Assembly (NCBI RefSeq): GCF_014191775.1
Contig: NZ_JACHXA010000004.1
Coordinates: 1 to 64,000, forward strand
Reading direction: 5' to 3'
Length of the DNA: 64,000 nt
Source: Limibacillus halophilus
Lineage (GTDB): Bacteria; Pseudomonadota; Alphaproteobacteria; Kiloniellales; CECT-8803
Shown here: piece after piece, positions 1-9,242 of the stretch
How positions within the stretch are numbered: the stretch's first letter is position 1
Layout of the letters: each line of letters opens with the position of its first letter
Translations under genes and position numbers: made by a program
The notes under the pieces: generated by a model
Database searches by the model: none
Told to the model about the DNA's origin: nothing
The model's input: only the letters and a program-made list of their open reading frames with translations

Positions 1-98
1 GGTGAAACACCCGATCCCATCCCGAACTCGGACGTGAAACCCTTCAGCGCCAATGGTACTGCGTCTTAAGGCGTGGGAGAGTCGGTCGCCGCCAAGCC
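1..98 (+). rRNA. rrf: 5S ribosomal RNA, 3' part (5' end outside window)
   Basis: The first bases match the conserved interior of bacterial 5S rRNA (the GGTGAAACACCCGATCCCAT stretch followed by CGAACTCGG), and the 3' end pairs as expected near position 98. The 5' end is cut by the window edge. An initiator tRNA follows on the same strand, the usual order at the end of alphaproteobacterial rrn operons. The exact 3' end is estimated by eye. Confidence 0.93.
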
Positions 99-183
99 TT
101 CCAAGAACAGGCTCAAAGCAAAACAACAACACAACCGCCACAAAGACAGCACAATAAACAAGCAAACCCTTTAAACCTCTGAC

Positions 184-488
<305 letters not shown>

Positions 489-496
489 TTATATCA

Positions 497-530
497 AGGG
501 CTTAGCCAAACAAGGCTAAGCCCTCTTTGC
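497..530 (+). terminator. Hairpin terminator-like sequence just after tRNA-fMet
   Basis: An 11-bp perfect stem (AGGGCTTAGCC at 497-507, GGCTAAGCCCT at 514-524) with a 6-nt loop is followed by a short CTTTG tract. It lies nine bases after the tRNA, inside the element. It probably replaces the native rrn terminator, which now sits beyond attR. Confidence 0.6.
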
Positions 531-536
531 ATGTCC

Positions 537-554
537 GGAAGCATACTGGAAGCA
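537..554. promoter_or_regulatory. Putative integrase arm-type sites, left end
   Basis: GGAAGCATACTGGAAGCA contains two direct GGAAGCA copies, 11 bp apart. A nearly identical sequence lies near the other end of the element at 9264-9281 (17 of 18 bases match). A shared motif near both ends and close to the att cores suggests integrase or excisionase binding. The rest of 555-789 holds no gene or clear signal. Confidence 0.5.
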
Positions 555-789
555 GGCGGGGAGGAAAATAAACAGGAGCGGAGCTAGACAATACCCACCA
601 GTGCGTCAAAGCGGGCATGGGTTAGTGTTACGCTGTCCGGAAATGATCCGCTGCAGAATTTCGGCGATCGAAGTTGTTGTGTGGTAAGGCATCAGAGACA
701 CTTGAGCTAGCAATGAGGCCAAAGCATGGTCCTACTAGGAGCTAGAGGGGGATAGCGGCAAGGCAAATAGCCTGGTTGTAACTTTCCGA

Positions 790-3741
790 TTATTCGCTGA
801 TCAGCCACTTGCCAGTGGCCGCGCCACCGCGCAGTACATAGTCGAGACTAAATGCCATGAGATCAGCCAGGTGGTCATTGATTGCAGCCTTAGAAATGCC
901 AGGTTGCACACCAAACACTGAAAATACGAGCTGGTTTGCCGGAGTATTGAGTAATAGCGATTTTGCTCTATCAAGATCGCCGACTATGAAGGTCGAAGGC
1001 TTTTTGTGCCGCTTTGGATTAATCCGATGTTCAATGTGGTCTGCAAGGATTGCAGCGTCGCAATAAACTACAGACTTGAGTAGTTGGCATGTAACTTCAT
1101 AGACATCGTTTACTCGCCCACCGCTCGGCAAACCGCCTGCACCCTTGCAATGATAGAGAGATACAACTACGCGATTATCAGCTTCTAGAGTTATAGCTAT
1201 AAAGTCTGCTGCTTCCCCGCTCCGATGATCATAAATCAGCGCTTCGGTGTTGGGTTGATCCCGAAGGCGATTGGCAAGGAACTCGTGAACGGTTGGGCGG
1301 CCATTAGCATTTTTAGTTTCAAACTCAACGGTGATGGCACAACCATTCCAGTCTGCGGTCTCCACATTCTCATCTGCCAGTGTCGAAGCAACGATCAGCG
1401 GCGGAGGGAACAAATTGATTCCCTGGAACGACGATTTGTCTGAAGCATAAAATACTGGTGGGTGAACCGAGAGCCAGATCGCCAAGTCATCCCAATCGTC
1501 TTGATGGGTCATCACTTCGCTTTCCCAGCTCGGTTCAGCAGAACGAAAAAGCGGGCCACCACCAAGTGAGAATATGAAGGGCAGGCTGTCATCATCGTTT
1601 TCGATGTTAAAAGACAACTCTTGTCCGGCAGTCGCAAATGCTCCTAGCTCGAGATCGGTAATTTGCGTGAACCTCCATTCAGACTGCCCGGCTCGCCGAT
1701 ATCTGACACGCAGTGCATGTCGATAGGCTGTCTTATGCCAACTCCCGCCGATGATGGCAGGTGGAATCGCTTTCAATGAACGAGAGTGCTGAACGAGATC
1801 AAGTTGAGAAGCCGAAATTCCGACCGTGCTGTTAAGCCGCCCGTTGATTTTAGTAATCCAATCCAAATATTCAGACACAGTTAGCCGCTTATTGCTCCAG
1901 ACGCGGGAACTGCTGCTTGCACCAATTGTCTCTCGGTCGCCTTCATCCAACCCGCTTCCAAAAAAATGGCCTTGAACAAATGCCCGACTGTCACCTTCGG
2001 TGACCGCACGCTCTGCACGCGGTCCAGTGAGAACGCGATAGGATTCAGCCTGAGCGTTTAAGGCAGTGTTCTTGAGCCCCACATTGTAGAATCTGAGATC
2101 GCCTAAACCAGCAACCGCACGCCGAGTGGTCTCGAAGCTAATCGGCCGATGCTGGTTTTTGCATACTGTTTGCATCAAATCGATGTAAAGGCGGTCGGTC
2201 CTCCGCGTTGACCCGATAAAGCAGAGCTGGGTTGTCGCGTTGAAAGCGAGCAAGAATGCATCATGACGAACGTTGACCAGAACGTCAGATGTCGCCCAAT
2301 TTGGCGGTTCGTGATCTACTGTGAGAAGAAGGGAGATTAGTCCATCATCGGAAATCCACTGTTTCGCCAGTTTGAGCTTGCGGCCAATGATAGCGCTAAA
2401 CTGGTTAAAGTTCGGGGGAGTAGCGCACTCAAATATCCGAGTATGGGCATAAAGCTTTAGCGACAGAGGAGACACCGCATCGTAGTCCGACTCTGCCTGA
2501 ATTTTGGTTTTCAGGACTTCCAAAATCTTACGATCTATCGCACCTTCGGCAATCTTTTGCTGGGCGGCATCATCGATGAGCGTCGCTATATCGACACCAT
2601 CTTCGAAAAGCTTGGATGTTGCATCTCGCAACCTACTTGTTGGCGCAATTAGTGTTGCGTCACCCGTTGCAACATCGGTTGTCCTGGCAAATCTACCAAT
2701 AAATTGCAGTGTCGGAACGAGAGAACGATGTGGCGAGTGGAGCGCTGCAATCTTTAATTTTGGGAAGTCATAGCCTTCGCCAAACATATCGACACAAACA
2801 ATGCCATCCAGATCGCCTGCGAGAAGGTCAGCTTCGATTTGATCCTGGCGACGTTTTGCAGTCTGGCTGTCGATTGCCGCAACTTTAGCGCCTTCTTCTG
2901 TATAAATATCGACCAATTTTCGAGCTGACTTGATTGAGGATGCACGTGCAAAAAGGCGATGGTCGTAGCTCGCTTGGCGATCGTCACGAAGTTGTTGTAT
3001 GGCAGCACGCGCAATTGCCCTGTCAACTCCATCCTCGTCTTGATCGTTTTCTACAATTGCTGGTCGGAAACTTACGCGGCCGAAAGCTTTTTCCCGTGAT
3101 GCTCGCGATACCGGGTAGGAATAAGCGAGCCGGCCGGGAATCGTTTTCTTGTCACGGCGGAAGGGTGTCGCTGTAACAAATACGAAACGTGCGTCCCGAT
3201 AATGATCGATGTATGCAGCCCATGTATTGGCAGGAGCGTGGTGCGCCTCGTCGAAGACTATCAGGTCGAAAAGATTGTTTGTGCTACGTGGCTCGTTCAC
3301 CGGCGACGTGCTAGCTGGCGTCGAAACAACGACATCTTTGGACTCAAGTCGCTTCCACTCGGCCGCCGTGGTAGGTCGCCCTTTCTGGCCTAATACTGCC
3401 GGGTTTGGGAAAGCGTCATTGATGATCCTAAGTTTGCGCAGTGTGGAAAGAGTGGTGAAATGTGCGGCCGTCTGACGACGCAACACATCGGACGGTTCGA
3501 CGACCAGAAGCTGACGCGCTCCGAGTACAAATGGCAGAGCCATGATGACAGCTGTTTTTCCATAACCAGTTGGGAGGGACACAATGGCGGGTTCATCATA
3601 GACAGAGAAGTGGGAAACAACCGAATGAAGGGCACCAAGTTGCCCCGGTCGAAATCCAGTATTTGGAGCCGTCAACCGACGCAACGGCAAGTCTACGGAG
3701 TGGTCCAAAAAATAATTAGTCATTACTCCTTTTTCTCCCAA
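790..3741 (-). CDS. SF2 DEAH-box helicase with possible C-terminal nuclease domain
   Basis: This 983-aa protein has an N-terminal superfamily 2 helicase core. It shows Walker A LPTGYGKT (56-63), DEAH (164-167), TATP motif III (190-193) and motif VI QFIGRFAR (346-353), the arrangement of restriction-type and defence helicases. Residues from about 400 to 830 are not recognised. Near the C-terminus, ADFIAI (845-850) followed by SLYHCK (861-866) resembles the D...xxK core of PD-(D/E)XK nucleases with His in the acidic position; this is inference. The gene ends the element's gene string. The start may be Met7. A stand-alone anti-phage role is plausible, but no named defence system was recognised. 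Confidence 0.85.
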   Translation of the reverse strand: MGEKGVMTNYFLDHSVDLPLRRLTAPNTGFRPGQLGALHSVVSHFSVYDEPAIVSLPTGYGKTAVIMALPFVLGARQLLVVEPSDVLRRQTAAHFTTLSTLRKLRIINDAFPNPAVLGQKGRPTTAAEWKRLESKDVVVSTPASTSPVNEPRSTNNLFDLIVFDEAHHAPANTWAAYIDHYRDARFVFVTATPFRRDKKTIPGRLAYSYPVSRASREKAFGRVSFRPAIVENDQDEDGVDRAIARAAIQQLRDDRQASYDHRLFARASSIKSARKLVDIYTEEGAKVAAIDSQTAKRRQDQIEADLLAGDLDGIVCVDMFGEGYDFPKLKIAALHSPHRSLVPTLQFIGRFARTTDVATGDATLIAPTSRLRDATSKLFEDGVDIATLIDDAAQQKIAEGAIDRKILEVLKTKIQAESDYDAVSPLSLKLYAHTRIFECATPPNFNQFSAIIGRKLKLAKQWISDDGLISLLLTVDHEPPNWATSDVLVNVRHDAFLLAFNATTQLCFIGSTRRTDRLYIDLMQTVCKNQHRPISFETTRRAVAGLGDLRFYNVGLKNTALNAQAESYRVLTGPRAERAVTEGDSRAFVQGHFFGSGLDEGDRETIGASSSSRVWSNKRLTVSEYLDWITKINGRLNSTVGISASQLDLVQHSRSLKAIPPAIIGGSWHKTAYRHALRVRYRRAGQSEWRFTQITDLELGAFATAGQELSFNIENDDDSLPFIFSLGGGPLFRSAEPSWESEVMTHQDDWDDLAIWLSVHPPVFYASDKSSFQGINLFPPPLIVASTLADENVETADWNGCAITVEFETKNANGRPTVHEFLANRLRDQPNTEALIYDHRSGEAADFIAITLEADNRVVVSLYHCKGAGGLPSGGRVNDVYEVTCQLLKSVVYCDAAILADHIEHRINPKRHKKPSTFIVGDLDRAKSLLLNTPANQLVFSVFGVQPGISKAAINDHLADLMAFSLDYVLRGGAATGKWLISE

Positions 3742-3887
3742 ATGCTGGCGATCCAGTGAAATTCACTAGTTATGAGAAAGTAACAAGAGATGAAAAAATA
3801 CTTAAGAGGGTATGACTGTTCAAGAGCTGAGGAGCCAATGTAGGGGTAGAGCTTCAACTCGGACAGGTTGCTATGGCTTAGCGTTCG

Positions 3888-5033
3888 TCACTCTAAAAAC
3901 ACCAAGCGATCACGAGTGCGCTTGATGGCGGCTCGGAGCTCCTCGCCCTTCGCTCGAAAGTGGCGTGCAATAGATTCTCTTAGAAGTATTGGCAGCTGAG
4001 TCTGTATTTCATTGTCGCTCAAGCCTTTAGAGACCCCAAGGCCGATAGCGTTTCCTATGCAAAGAGCCAGATAGGTTTCCTGAGCTGCTGCCCGTTCAAC
4101 CTTCTTTATCTGCCCTGGCGTGAGACCGGCGCGCAAAGCCAGTAGATTACGATTGGCGACCTCCTGGGCTGCGGTCCAGAGTGGGTGTAGGGCTTGCCGC
4201 GTCACATTGCTGTCTGATTGCCAATCATCCAGATAGCGCACCTCATCCAGCGCGTTGACGATTACATCGCCTATGGCCGTCTCGAAGTCATGGAAGGTGC
4301 GTATCTGGTACTTGTCTTTGAGCTCTTTCTTACCGGCGCGCGCCTCGACACGCCAAACTTCCAAGTCCGGGTTGTGGCGGTCTTCGCCCCAAGCTTTAAA
4401 CCAGAAGTGCTTTTGCTTCTCGGTGGCTTCGCGCCGCTTGTCATAGACGATAATTTGACGGCCTGGCTGTTTGCCAACGGTCATGGATTCCAGACGGCGG
4501 CCGCGTAGGACAGCGCTCGGTTGCGAGCGATCTTTGTGGTCTTGCTTTTCTCCCCAATGGGGCGAGACCTTGGTGTGAGAATGGGCGACAAACTGATCTT
4601 GATGCAGTTCAAAGCCTTTGGTGCGGAAGTCCATGGCGAAATCGACACGGTTGATGCTGTGATTCGTGACCTTCGCGCCCATCGCTTCTAGCTCAGCATA
4701 GAGCTTATCGCGGGTGCCTTGATAACCATGACTGAGGAGCAACGTTGCGCGGGGAGAGGCAAAAAGGTTCCACTGCTGGATATCGTTGTTCTTCTTCACC
4801 TTCCAGATGATACCAGTGGGGCCAGTGTCCATCACATAGGCATAGCCACCCTTGGAGCCATAGCCCTTTACATGCATGTCGAGCTTACCGGGGCCAAGCC
4901 TTAGCAAGCTGTCTTCTTGGCTCTCCTGGGCTTTCAGGCGGGCTTGCTCCAGTTCTTCCAGGGCTTCTATCGGCAGGGCTCCGGCAAAGGCCACATCGAG
5001 GCTGTCAAACCCGGCATAGAGAAGATGATACAT
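3888..5033 (-). CDS. Replication initiation protein, Rep_trans / rolling-circle type
   Basis: The 381-aa product resembles the replication-initiation-factor family (pT181 RepC and ICE relaxase relatives). RVDFAMD (129-135) fits the conserved acidic metal-binding strand. YDKRRE (197-202) fits the region of the nicking tyrosine, and WRVEAR (227-232) gives a further conserved strand. Such proteins nick a double-strand origin and start rolling-circle replication or mobilisation. A 327-bp hairpin-rich stretch directly upstream is a candidate origin. In an integrated element this implies replication after excision. Family membership is judged from motifs alone. Confidence 0.75.
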   Translation of the reverse strand: MYHLLYAGFDSLDVAFAGALPIEALEELEQARLKAQESQEDSLLRLGPGKLDMHVKGYGSKGGYAYVMDTGPTGIIWKVKKNNDIQQWNLFASPRATLLLSHGYQGTRDKLYAELEAMGAKVTNHSINRVDFAMDFRTKGFELHQDQFVAHSHTKVSPHWGEKQDHKDRSQPSAVLRGRRLESMTVGKQPGRQIIVYDKRREATEKQKHFWFKAWGEDRHNPDLEVWRVEARAGKKELKDKYQIRTFHDFETAIGDVIVNALDEVRYLDDWQSDSNVTRQALHPLWTAAQEVANRNLLALRAGLTPGQIKKVERAAAQETYLALCIGNAIGLGVSKGLSDNEIQTQLPILLRESIARHFRAKGEELRAAIKRTRDRLVFLE

Positions 5034-5360
5034 TTCGTACGCTCCACTACGTTGGAGTAATTGAAGGGAGGGGTGTTACAAGGACCCCTCCTTACAGGCT
5101 TCGCCTGTCGTGCTGGTCTAGCTTTTTGGTAAGAGACGCGCCCTTGCGGGCGCTTTATTCCGGCCCTAGCGGGCCGGGGCCGCATTATGTTTTAGGGGTG
5201 GGTAGGAAAGGACGAGGGCGGGTACATCCCCGCCCTCGCTTTTGAGTGAGTTTGGAACGGTTGGAGCAAGCTGCAAGCTTTTTCTTCCCGATCCGTTCTC
5301 CCACCCCCAAAATCCCTGGCAGCGCGGCCAGCCCTGCCAGGGCAAAAGCTGTCGGGGCGC
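5034..5360. other. Hairpin-rich intergenic region, candidate replication origin
   Basis: This stretch of 327 bp has no gene. It holds five inverted repeats in a row: GGAGGGGT/ACCCCTCC (5067-5091), ACAGGC/GCCTGT (5094-5108), GCGCCC/GGGCGC (5138-5153, then TTTATT), CCGGCCC/GGGCCGG (5160-5177) and CGAGGGCGG/CCGCCCTCG (5213-5238, then CTTTT). The last is terminator-like on the plus strand. The cluster lies between the excisionase-like gene and rep, where a nick site or single-strand origin would be expected. Confidence 0.5.
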
Positions 5361-5582
5361 TCACACATCAGAGGTCGAGAGACGGCTGCGCTCATCGGCC
5401 CAGGTGATGAGGTCACGCCGGCGATAGCGAATGGAGCGGCTGGAAATCCGAATGAACTTCGGCCCGCCACCGCGTACGCGCCAATTCTGCAAGGCGCGGG
5501 TTGTGTAAGAGAGGAAGTCTGCCGCCTCGCTCTCAGTCATCAGGCGGTCGAGATAATCCGGGTCGTGCTGTTCTATGGTCAT
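5361..5582 (-). CDS. Small HTH protein, AlpA/MerR-type excisionase or regulator
   Basis: The 73-aa product has a helix-turn-helix of the HTH_17/AlpA kind. TESEAADFLSYTTRALQNWR (residues 15-34) is followed by GGPKFIRISSRSIRYRRRDL and a short final helix (ITWADE). This is the layout of excisionases and AlpA activators. The ATG at 5582 has an AAGGA ribosome site; a longer reading to 5657 is possible but lacks one. Its likely role is control of excision or of the rep gene downstream. Confidence 0.8.
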   Translation of the reverse strand: MTIEQHDPDYLDRLMTESEAADFLSYTTRALQNWRVRGGGPKFIRISSRSIRYRRRDLITWADERSRLSTSDV

Positions 5583-5788
5583 TTTTGTATCCTTGTTGCT
5601 TTGGAGTGATTGATGACAACAAGGTGACGGCAGGAATGAGGGCTTAATAGCCTGCACAGAAAAGAATAATCGGCACGCAAAATCGGCGCTCGGCGTTACG
5701 GTTTAATGCAAGGAAAAACAACAGGTTAGAAGGTTGGCGTCAGAACCGTAACGCATTGCTGCGATGGGTGTGACGGTTTTGAGGCGCG

Positions 5789-6589
5789 CTACTTCTTGCG
5801 GCGGCCGCCCTGTTTCCAGCTGTCCGGTACGATCTCGGTCCAGAGCTGGCGGAAAAGCCGGATGGAAAGTCCCTCGATCAGGGATAGGGCTTCTTCCTGG
5901 TAGTCGTCCCGGCTTTTGGTTTTGCCCTTGGAAACCTCTTCTTTCAGGTAAGCCCGGCAGCGCATCTCAGGTGTCATCTCTTCTAGGCGCTCCAGCGTCT
6001 TGGGCTCGATGCCGTCAAGCCAGGTCTGGAAAGTTGCTCGTGGCAGGAAGACCGGCGCCCGCCGCAGGTTGCTGAGCTCTGGTGAGACCGTGGCAAGGGA
6101 TAGCGCTATGTCGAGCCGGAACCAGGGTTGGTTCTTCCAGTCTTGCCAGGCGAAAGGCTGATTAGGGCCATAGATTGCTGTGAGCTCGCCCTTATCCAAT
6201 GCACCTTTGATGAGACCTTCTGCCACCGCGCGGCGCTCATAGGCGGCACTGTCGCGGATATGGCTACCGGTTAGGCTCGGTAGGTCACGCAGACGATTGC
6301 GCGTCTCATTGAGCGCTTGGCGCGTGGCGGTGATCTCCGCATCAAGGGCGCGCTGCTCGTCGTGGTCGAGGACGGCATTATAGCGGCGGGTGAGGGCGTC
6401 CAGGGCGATCGTGCTTTTCTCAATCTCTGCCAAGAGCGCCTCACGCTCTTGGCGTATCTCCCGAGTAGAGCGTTGCGGCCGCGCCCAGGCTTCCAAGCCC
6501 GTCCAGTCATCGCCGTAGAGGTGCCGCCCGAGCAGGTCAAAAGCCTCTAACAGAAGGTAGTTTTGTGCCAGGTCCAGTTGCCGTCCCAC
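5789..6589 (-). CDS. Unknown protein with central coiled coil
   Basis: A 266-aa soluble protein, not matched to a named family. Residues of about 40-100 are rich in Arg, Glu, Leu and Ala with heptad-like spacing (REIRQEREALLAEIEKS onward), predicting a coiled coil. A Trp-rich segment follows (WQDWKNQPWF, about 165-175). The C-terminus ends in basic GGRRKK. The start codon is GTG at 6589 and uncertain. TATAAT lies five bases upstream, so either the transcript is nearly leaderless or the true start is further in. It may be a structural or DNA-associated element protein. Confidence 0.65.
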   Translation of the reverse strand: MGRQLDLAQNYLLLEAFDLLGRHLYGDDWTGLEAWARPQRSTREIRQEREALLAEIEKSTIALDALTRRYNAVLDHDEQRALDAEITATRQALNETRNRLRDLPSLTGSHIRDSAAYERRAVAEGLIKGALDKGELTAIYGPNQPFAWQDWKNQPWFRLDIALSLATVSPELSNLRRAPVFLPRATFQTWLDGIEPKTLERLEEMTPEMRCRAYLKEEVSKGKTKSRDDYQEEALSLIEGLSIRLFRQLWTEIVPDSWKQGGRRKK

Positions 6590-6786
6590 CTATTATACCT
6601 CGCTCGCGAATCGTCCGTGCCCGTCAGCGTAGAGCGAGCCTAATAGCCCGAGAGTTACTTGTGACCCCCTGGGAGTCGCATGGCAGGTTTTCGCTATTAT
6701 AGATGGTGACAAAACGGCGCTATGACACGGATGAGCTAAGCACCGCATTGGGTTCGGCGAGAGCTCAACCAGAGCAAGCGGTATTA

Positions 6787-7221
6787 TCAATTGAGGCTAT
6801 CGATCGCTGCATCCTGCTCCAAGACTTGCGCGAAGTGCTCAAACATGCGGCGCGTTGCCTTATCAGAGAGGTCCACGACTCCCTTTTGGCCTTCGGCCGT
6901 TATGCTAACCTTTGAGGTGGCAACAAAGACCGCCACCTGGGCGCCGGCGTGCAGCTGTTCAGTGAGAAACTTGTTGATGCGCAGAGAGGTGACTTGTGAC
7001 TTTCCAGGCGTGCGATAGCCATGGAAGCGCGATCGCAGGCTCGCCGCTTCCCCAATGTAGCGTGCCTCTGTGCCTTCGTGAGTGATGCAAAAGCGATAGA
7101 TGCCTAGCTCGATCGGCATGGTTAGGAAAACGAGCCGGCCATCTTGCCCAAGCCTGACGGCTCCTGATGCTTCCCATTCCAAGCTGAGAGAGGCAACGAG
7201 GGGAGCCGTCCCAAATAGCAT
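6787..7221 (-). CDS. GIY-YIG nuclease-domain protein
   Basis: The 144-aa product contains the two hallmark strands GIY (40-42) and YIG (55-57), then EAASLRSRFHGY with the conserved arginine helix. About 35 N-terminal residues precede the domain and an acidic-helical tail follows. GIY-YIG domains cut DNA in homing endonucleases, restriction enzymes and repair proteins. Here it stands alone in an integrated element, so it could serve in element defence, spread or processing. There is no clear ribosome site at the ATG (7221). Confidence 0.75.
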   Translation of the reverse strand: MLFGTAPLVASLSLEWEASGAVRLGQDGRLVFLTMPIELGIYRFCITHEGTEARYIGEAASLRSRFHGYRTPGKSQVTSLRINKFLTEQLHAGAQVAVFVATSKVSITAEGQKGVVDLSDKATRRMFEHFAQVLEQDAAIDSLN

Positions 7222-7283
7222 TCGTGGTCGGTGAGCTTAAATAATAAATTTTTATACGCTAGTAGAAGATAAGTATAAAATTG

Positions 7284-7937
7284 CTATTCTTGTTTACACA
7301 ATAAAAATATTTCAACATTTTGATTTTTATACTCTGCATTTACACTAGATAATGTAATAACACATTTAAGATTATTCTCTTTAAAGGGAAATTGTTCTCC
7401 TACGTCCAGAGTAACATCTTCATTTTTTACTTTTAAATTTGCCCAGCCATTAAAAACATTAAGAACGCCAACTGTCAATAATCCATCCATAAAAGTGTAT
7501 GAGTTCCCAGCGTCAATCTTAACGATTTTATCTGGTGTATATTTTATCAAAAGCTTTTCTTTTAGTAGTTTAATATCATTTCTCAGGGCAGTATTTTCTT
7601 CCAATGTAATTTTTATTTTTAACTGAGAGTTAGTTACGTTGTAATTTAATTTTTTTATTTCTTCTTCTAGTTTGCTATTCTCTTTTTCCAGTTGAGATAT
7701 CTGATCTGCAAGAGATCCGAACTGAAACAGCGTCTCATTGTAGGTTTTTAGGTCAGACAGGAACGAAATTAGCCCTTCTGTATTGACTGCTGCTTTAAGA
7801 ACATCAAGCTCTCGCTCCAGCTGTTTTGTTTCTGATGAAGCGCTGTCGCGACCGTAATAGTACCCCGCAACCGCGAACGCAGCCACGGCGGTCAAGCAAA
7901 CTGCGATGCAGGACAGGATTCTTAGCCACATCCACAT
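7284..7937 (-). CDS. AT-rich gene for a membrane-anchored coiled-coil protein
   Basis: The 217-aa product starts with one transmembrane helix (about residues 5-27, ending GYYYGRD). A long coiled coil follows (about 35-125, with KENSKLEEEIKKL and similar repeats) and then a beta-rich C-terminal part. The gene is visibly far richer in A and T than everything around it, with runs of AAA and TTT codons, suggesting separate acquisition. A GGAGG ribosome site sits 8 nt before the ATG. No family was recognised. Topology suggests the coiled coil is outside the inner membrane, which may point to surface exclusion, phage receptor masking or toxin-type roles. Confidence 0.7.
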   Translation of the reverse strand: MWMWLRILSCIAVCLTAVAAFAVAGYYYGRDSASSETKQLERELDVLKAAVNTEGLISFLSDLKTYNETLFQFGSLADQISQLEKENSKLEEEIKKLNYNVTNSQLKIKITLEENTALRNDIKLLKEKLLIKYTPDKIVKIDAGNSYTFMDGLLTVGVLNVFNGWANLKVKNEDVTLDVGEQFPFKENNLKCVITLSSVNAEYKNQNVEIFLLCKQE

Positions 7938-8074
7938 GACATTTACCTCCGCAGCCTAGTCAACTGCTATCAATGGGTTGCGATTACTATAAGTAGAGTA
8001 TGAACTTGCGAATTTGTCCAATTCTTGTTGGTGGCCGCAAGTTAGGGCGCCGCAGGTGGTGATGTAGAGGGCGT

Positions 8075-9241
8075 TTACCGATGCCGTCGTGGTGTCATTG
8101 ATATTGATATCTTGGCTGATACACGATCCGCGGCCGCCTTCATAGGATCATCTGCTAGGTGCGCATAGCGGGCCGTGGTCTGGACTTGAGAGTGGCCTAG
8201 GAGCTTCCCGATCATTGGCAGGCTTTCGCCCATGCCAACGGCGCTTGATGCGAACGAGTGTCGCAGATCATGGATACGGAGGTCCGGTAGGCCCGCTTTA
8301 GCTCTGATGCGTCGCCAGGGCTTTTGCATGTCGGTTAGGTGCGCGCCGGGTTTAGTTCCGGCAATGACATAGGGATTATCGGGCAGGCGCTTGATGGCCC
8401 CCAGGACTTCCAGGGCGGCTCCGCCAAGATAGACCCGCTTGGCTCCGGTCTTTGAATCTGGGAGCCAGATAGAGTCGCCCTGTATGTACTCCCATTTGAG
8501 GGTTTGTATCTCACCCAGGCGGCAACCGGTGAGGATCAAGAGCCGGATAGCATCGATCGCCGCTTGTGATTCCTCGCCGCTCGCTTCCAGTTCGGTGAGT
8601 GTTGCACCCAGGCGCTCTAGCTCATTGCTGTTCAGGAAACGCTCGCGTTTCTTCTCAGCGTACTTGCGAACATGGCGGCAGGGGTTGGAGCCATCCGGGC
8701 GCAAGCCCCATACCTCGGCTAGATTGAACATGATGGAGAGCACGCCCAGGGTCCGGTTAGCCTGATAGGGTTTATCGTGGTAGCGGGCATGGAGGGCTGC
8801 GACCTGAGCCCTGGTTACGTCCTCGACTTTGCAACGTCCCAGGGCAGGAATGATGAAAAGATCAATGTTGCGCCGGTATTCCTTCTGCGTGCTCGGCTTG
8901 CAGCGGTGGGTTACGTGATCGCGCATGAAGAGCTCGCACAAGGTATCGACAGTGGAGGCCATTGCTCTACGGCGTTTTTCTTCAGCCGGGTTACTGCCTT
9001 GCGAGATAGCAGCCAATTGCAGCCGCGCTTCTGTCCTGGCCTCGTCAGCCGTCACCACGCCATGCTTGCCAAGTCCCTTGCGTCGGGTCCGCCGTCCATC
9101 GTCACGGTATTGTATGAGGTAGCCTTTACGGCCCGAGGGCATCACCCGAACGCCAAAGCCCGGCAGTTCGCTATCCCATAAGAAGTAGTCTTTATCTTTG
9201 ACCTGGAGGGCATCGACGGTACGCTTAGTGAGCTTCGGCAT
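8075..9241 (-). CDS. Tyrosine site-specific integrase of the element
   Basis: This 388-aa integrase has the N-terminal arm-binding domain typical of tRNA-island integrases (about 1-90, beginning MPKLTKRTVDALQ). A core-binding domain follows (about 100-200), then the catalytic domain. Catalytic residues visible are Arg in TGCRLGE (about 241), HDLRH (about 324-328), LGH (about 350) and Tyr in TTARYAH (about 359). The ATG at 9241 has an AGGAAG ribosome site. The open frame continues upstream to a TTG inside attR, but that extension reads through the attachment site. GGAAGCA repeats cover the start, suggesting self-regulation. Confidence 0.95.
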   Translation of the reverse strand: MPKLTKRTVDALQVKDKDYFLWDSELPGFGVRVMPSGRKGYLIQYRDDGRRTRRKGLGKHGVVTADEARTEARLQLAAISQGSNPAEEKRRRAMASTVDTLCELFMRDHVTHRCKPSTQKEYRRNIDLFIIPALGRCKVEDVTRAQVAALHARYHDKPYQANRTLGVLSIMFNLAEVWGLRPDGSNPCRHVRKYAEKKRERFLNSNELERLGATLTELEASGEESQAAIDAIRLLILTGCRLGEIQTLKWEYIQGDSIWLPDSKTGAKRVYLGGAALEVLGAIKRLPDNPYVIAGTKPGAHLTDMQKPWRRIRAKAGLPDLRIHDLRHSFASSAVGMGESLPMIGKLLGHSQVQTTARYAHLADDPMKAAADRVSAKISISMTPRRHR

Positions 9242-9242
9242 A

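Noticed and set aside
6593-6915. Short frames between the coiled-coil and GIY-YIG genes on both strands
   Set aside because: They overlap each other or the GIY-YIG gene and have neither ribosome sites nor recognisable sequence.
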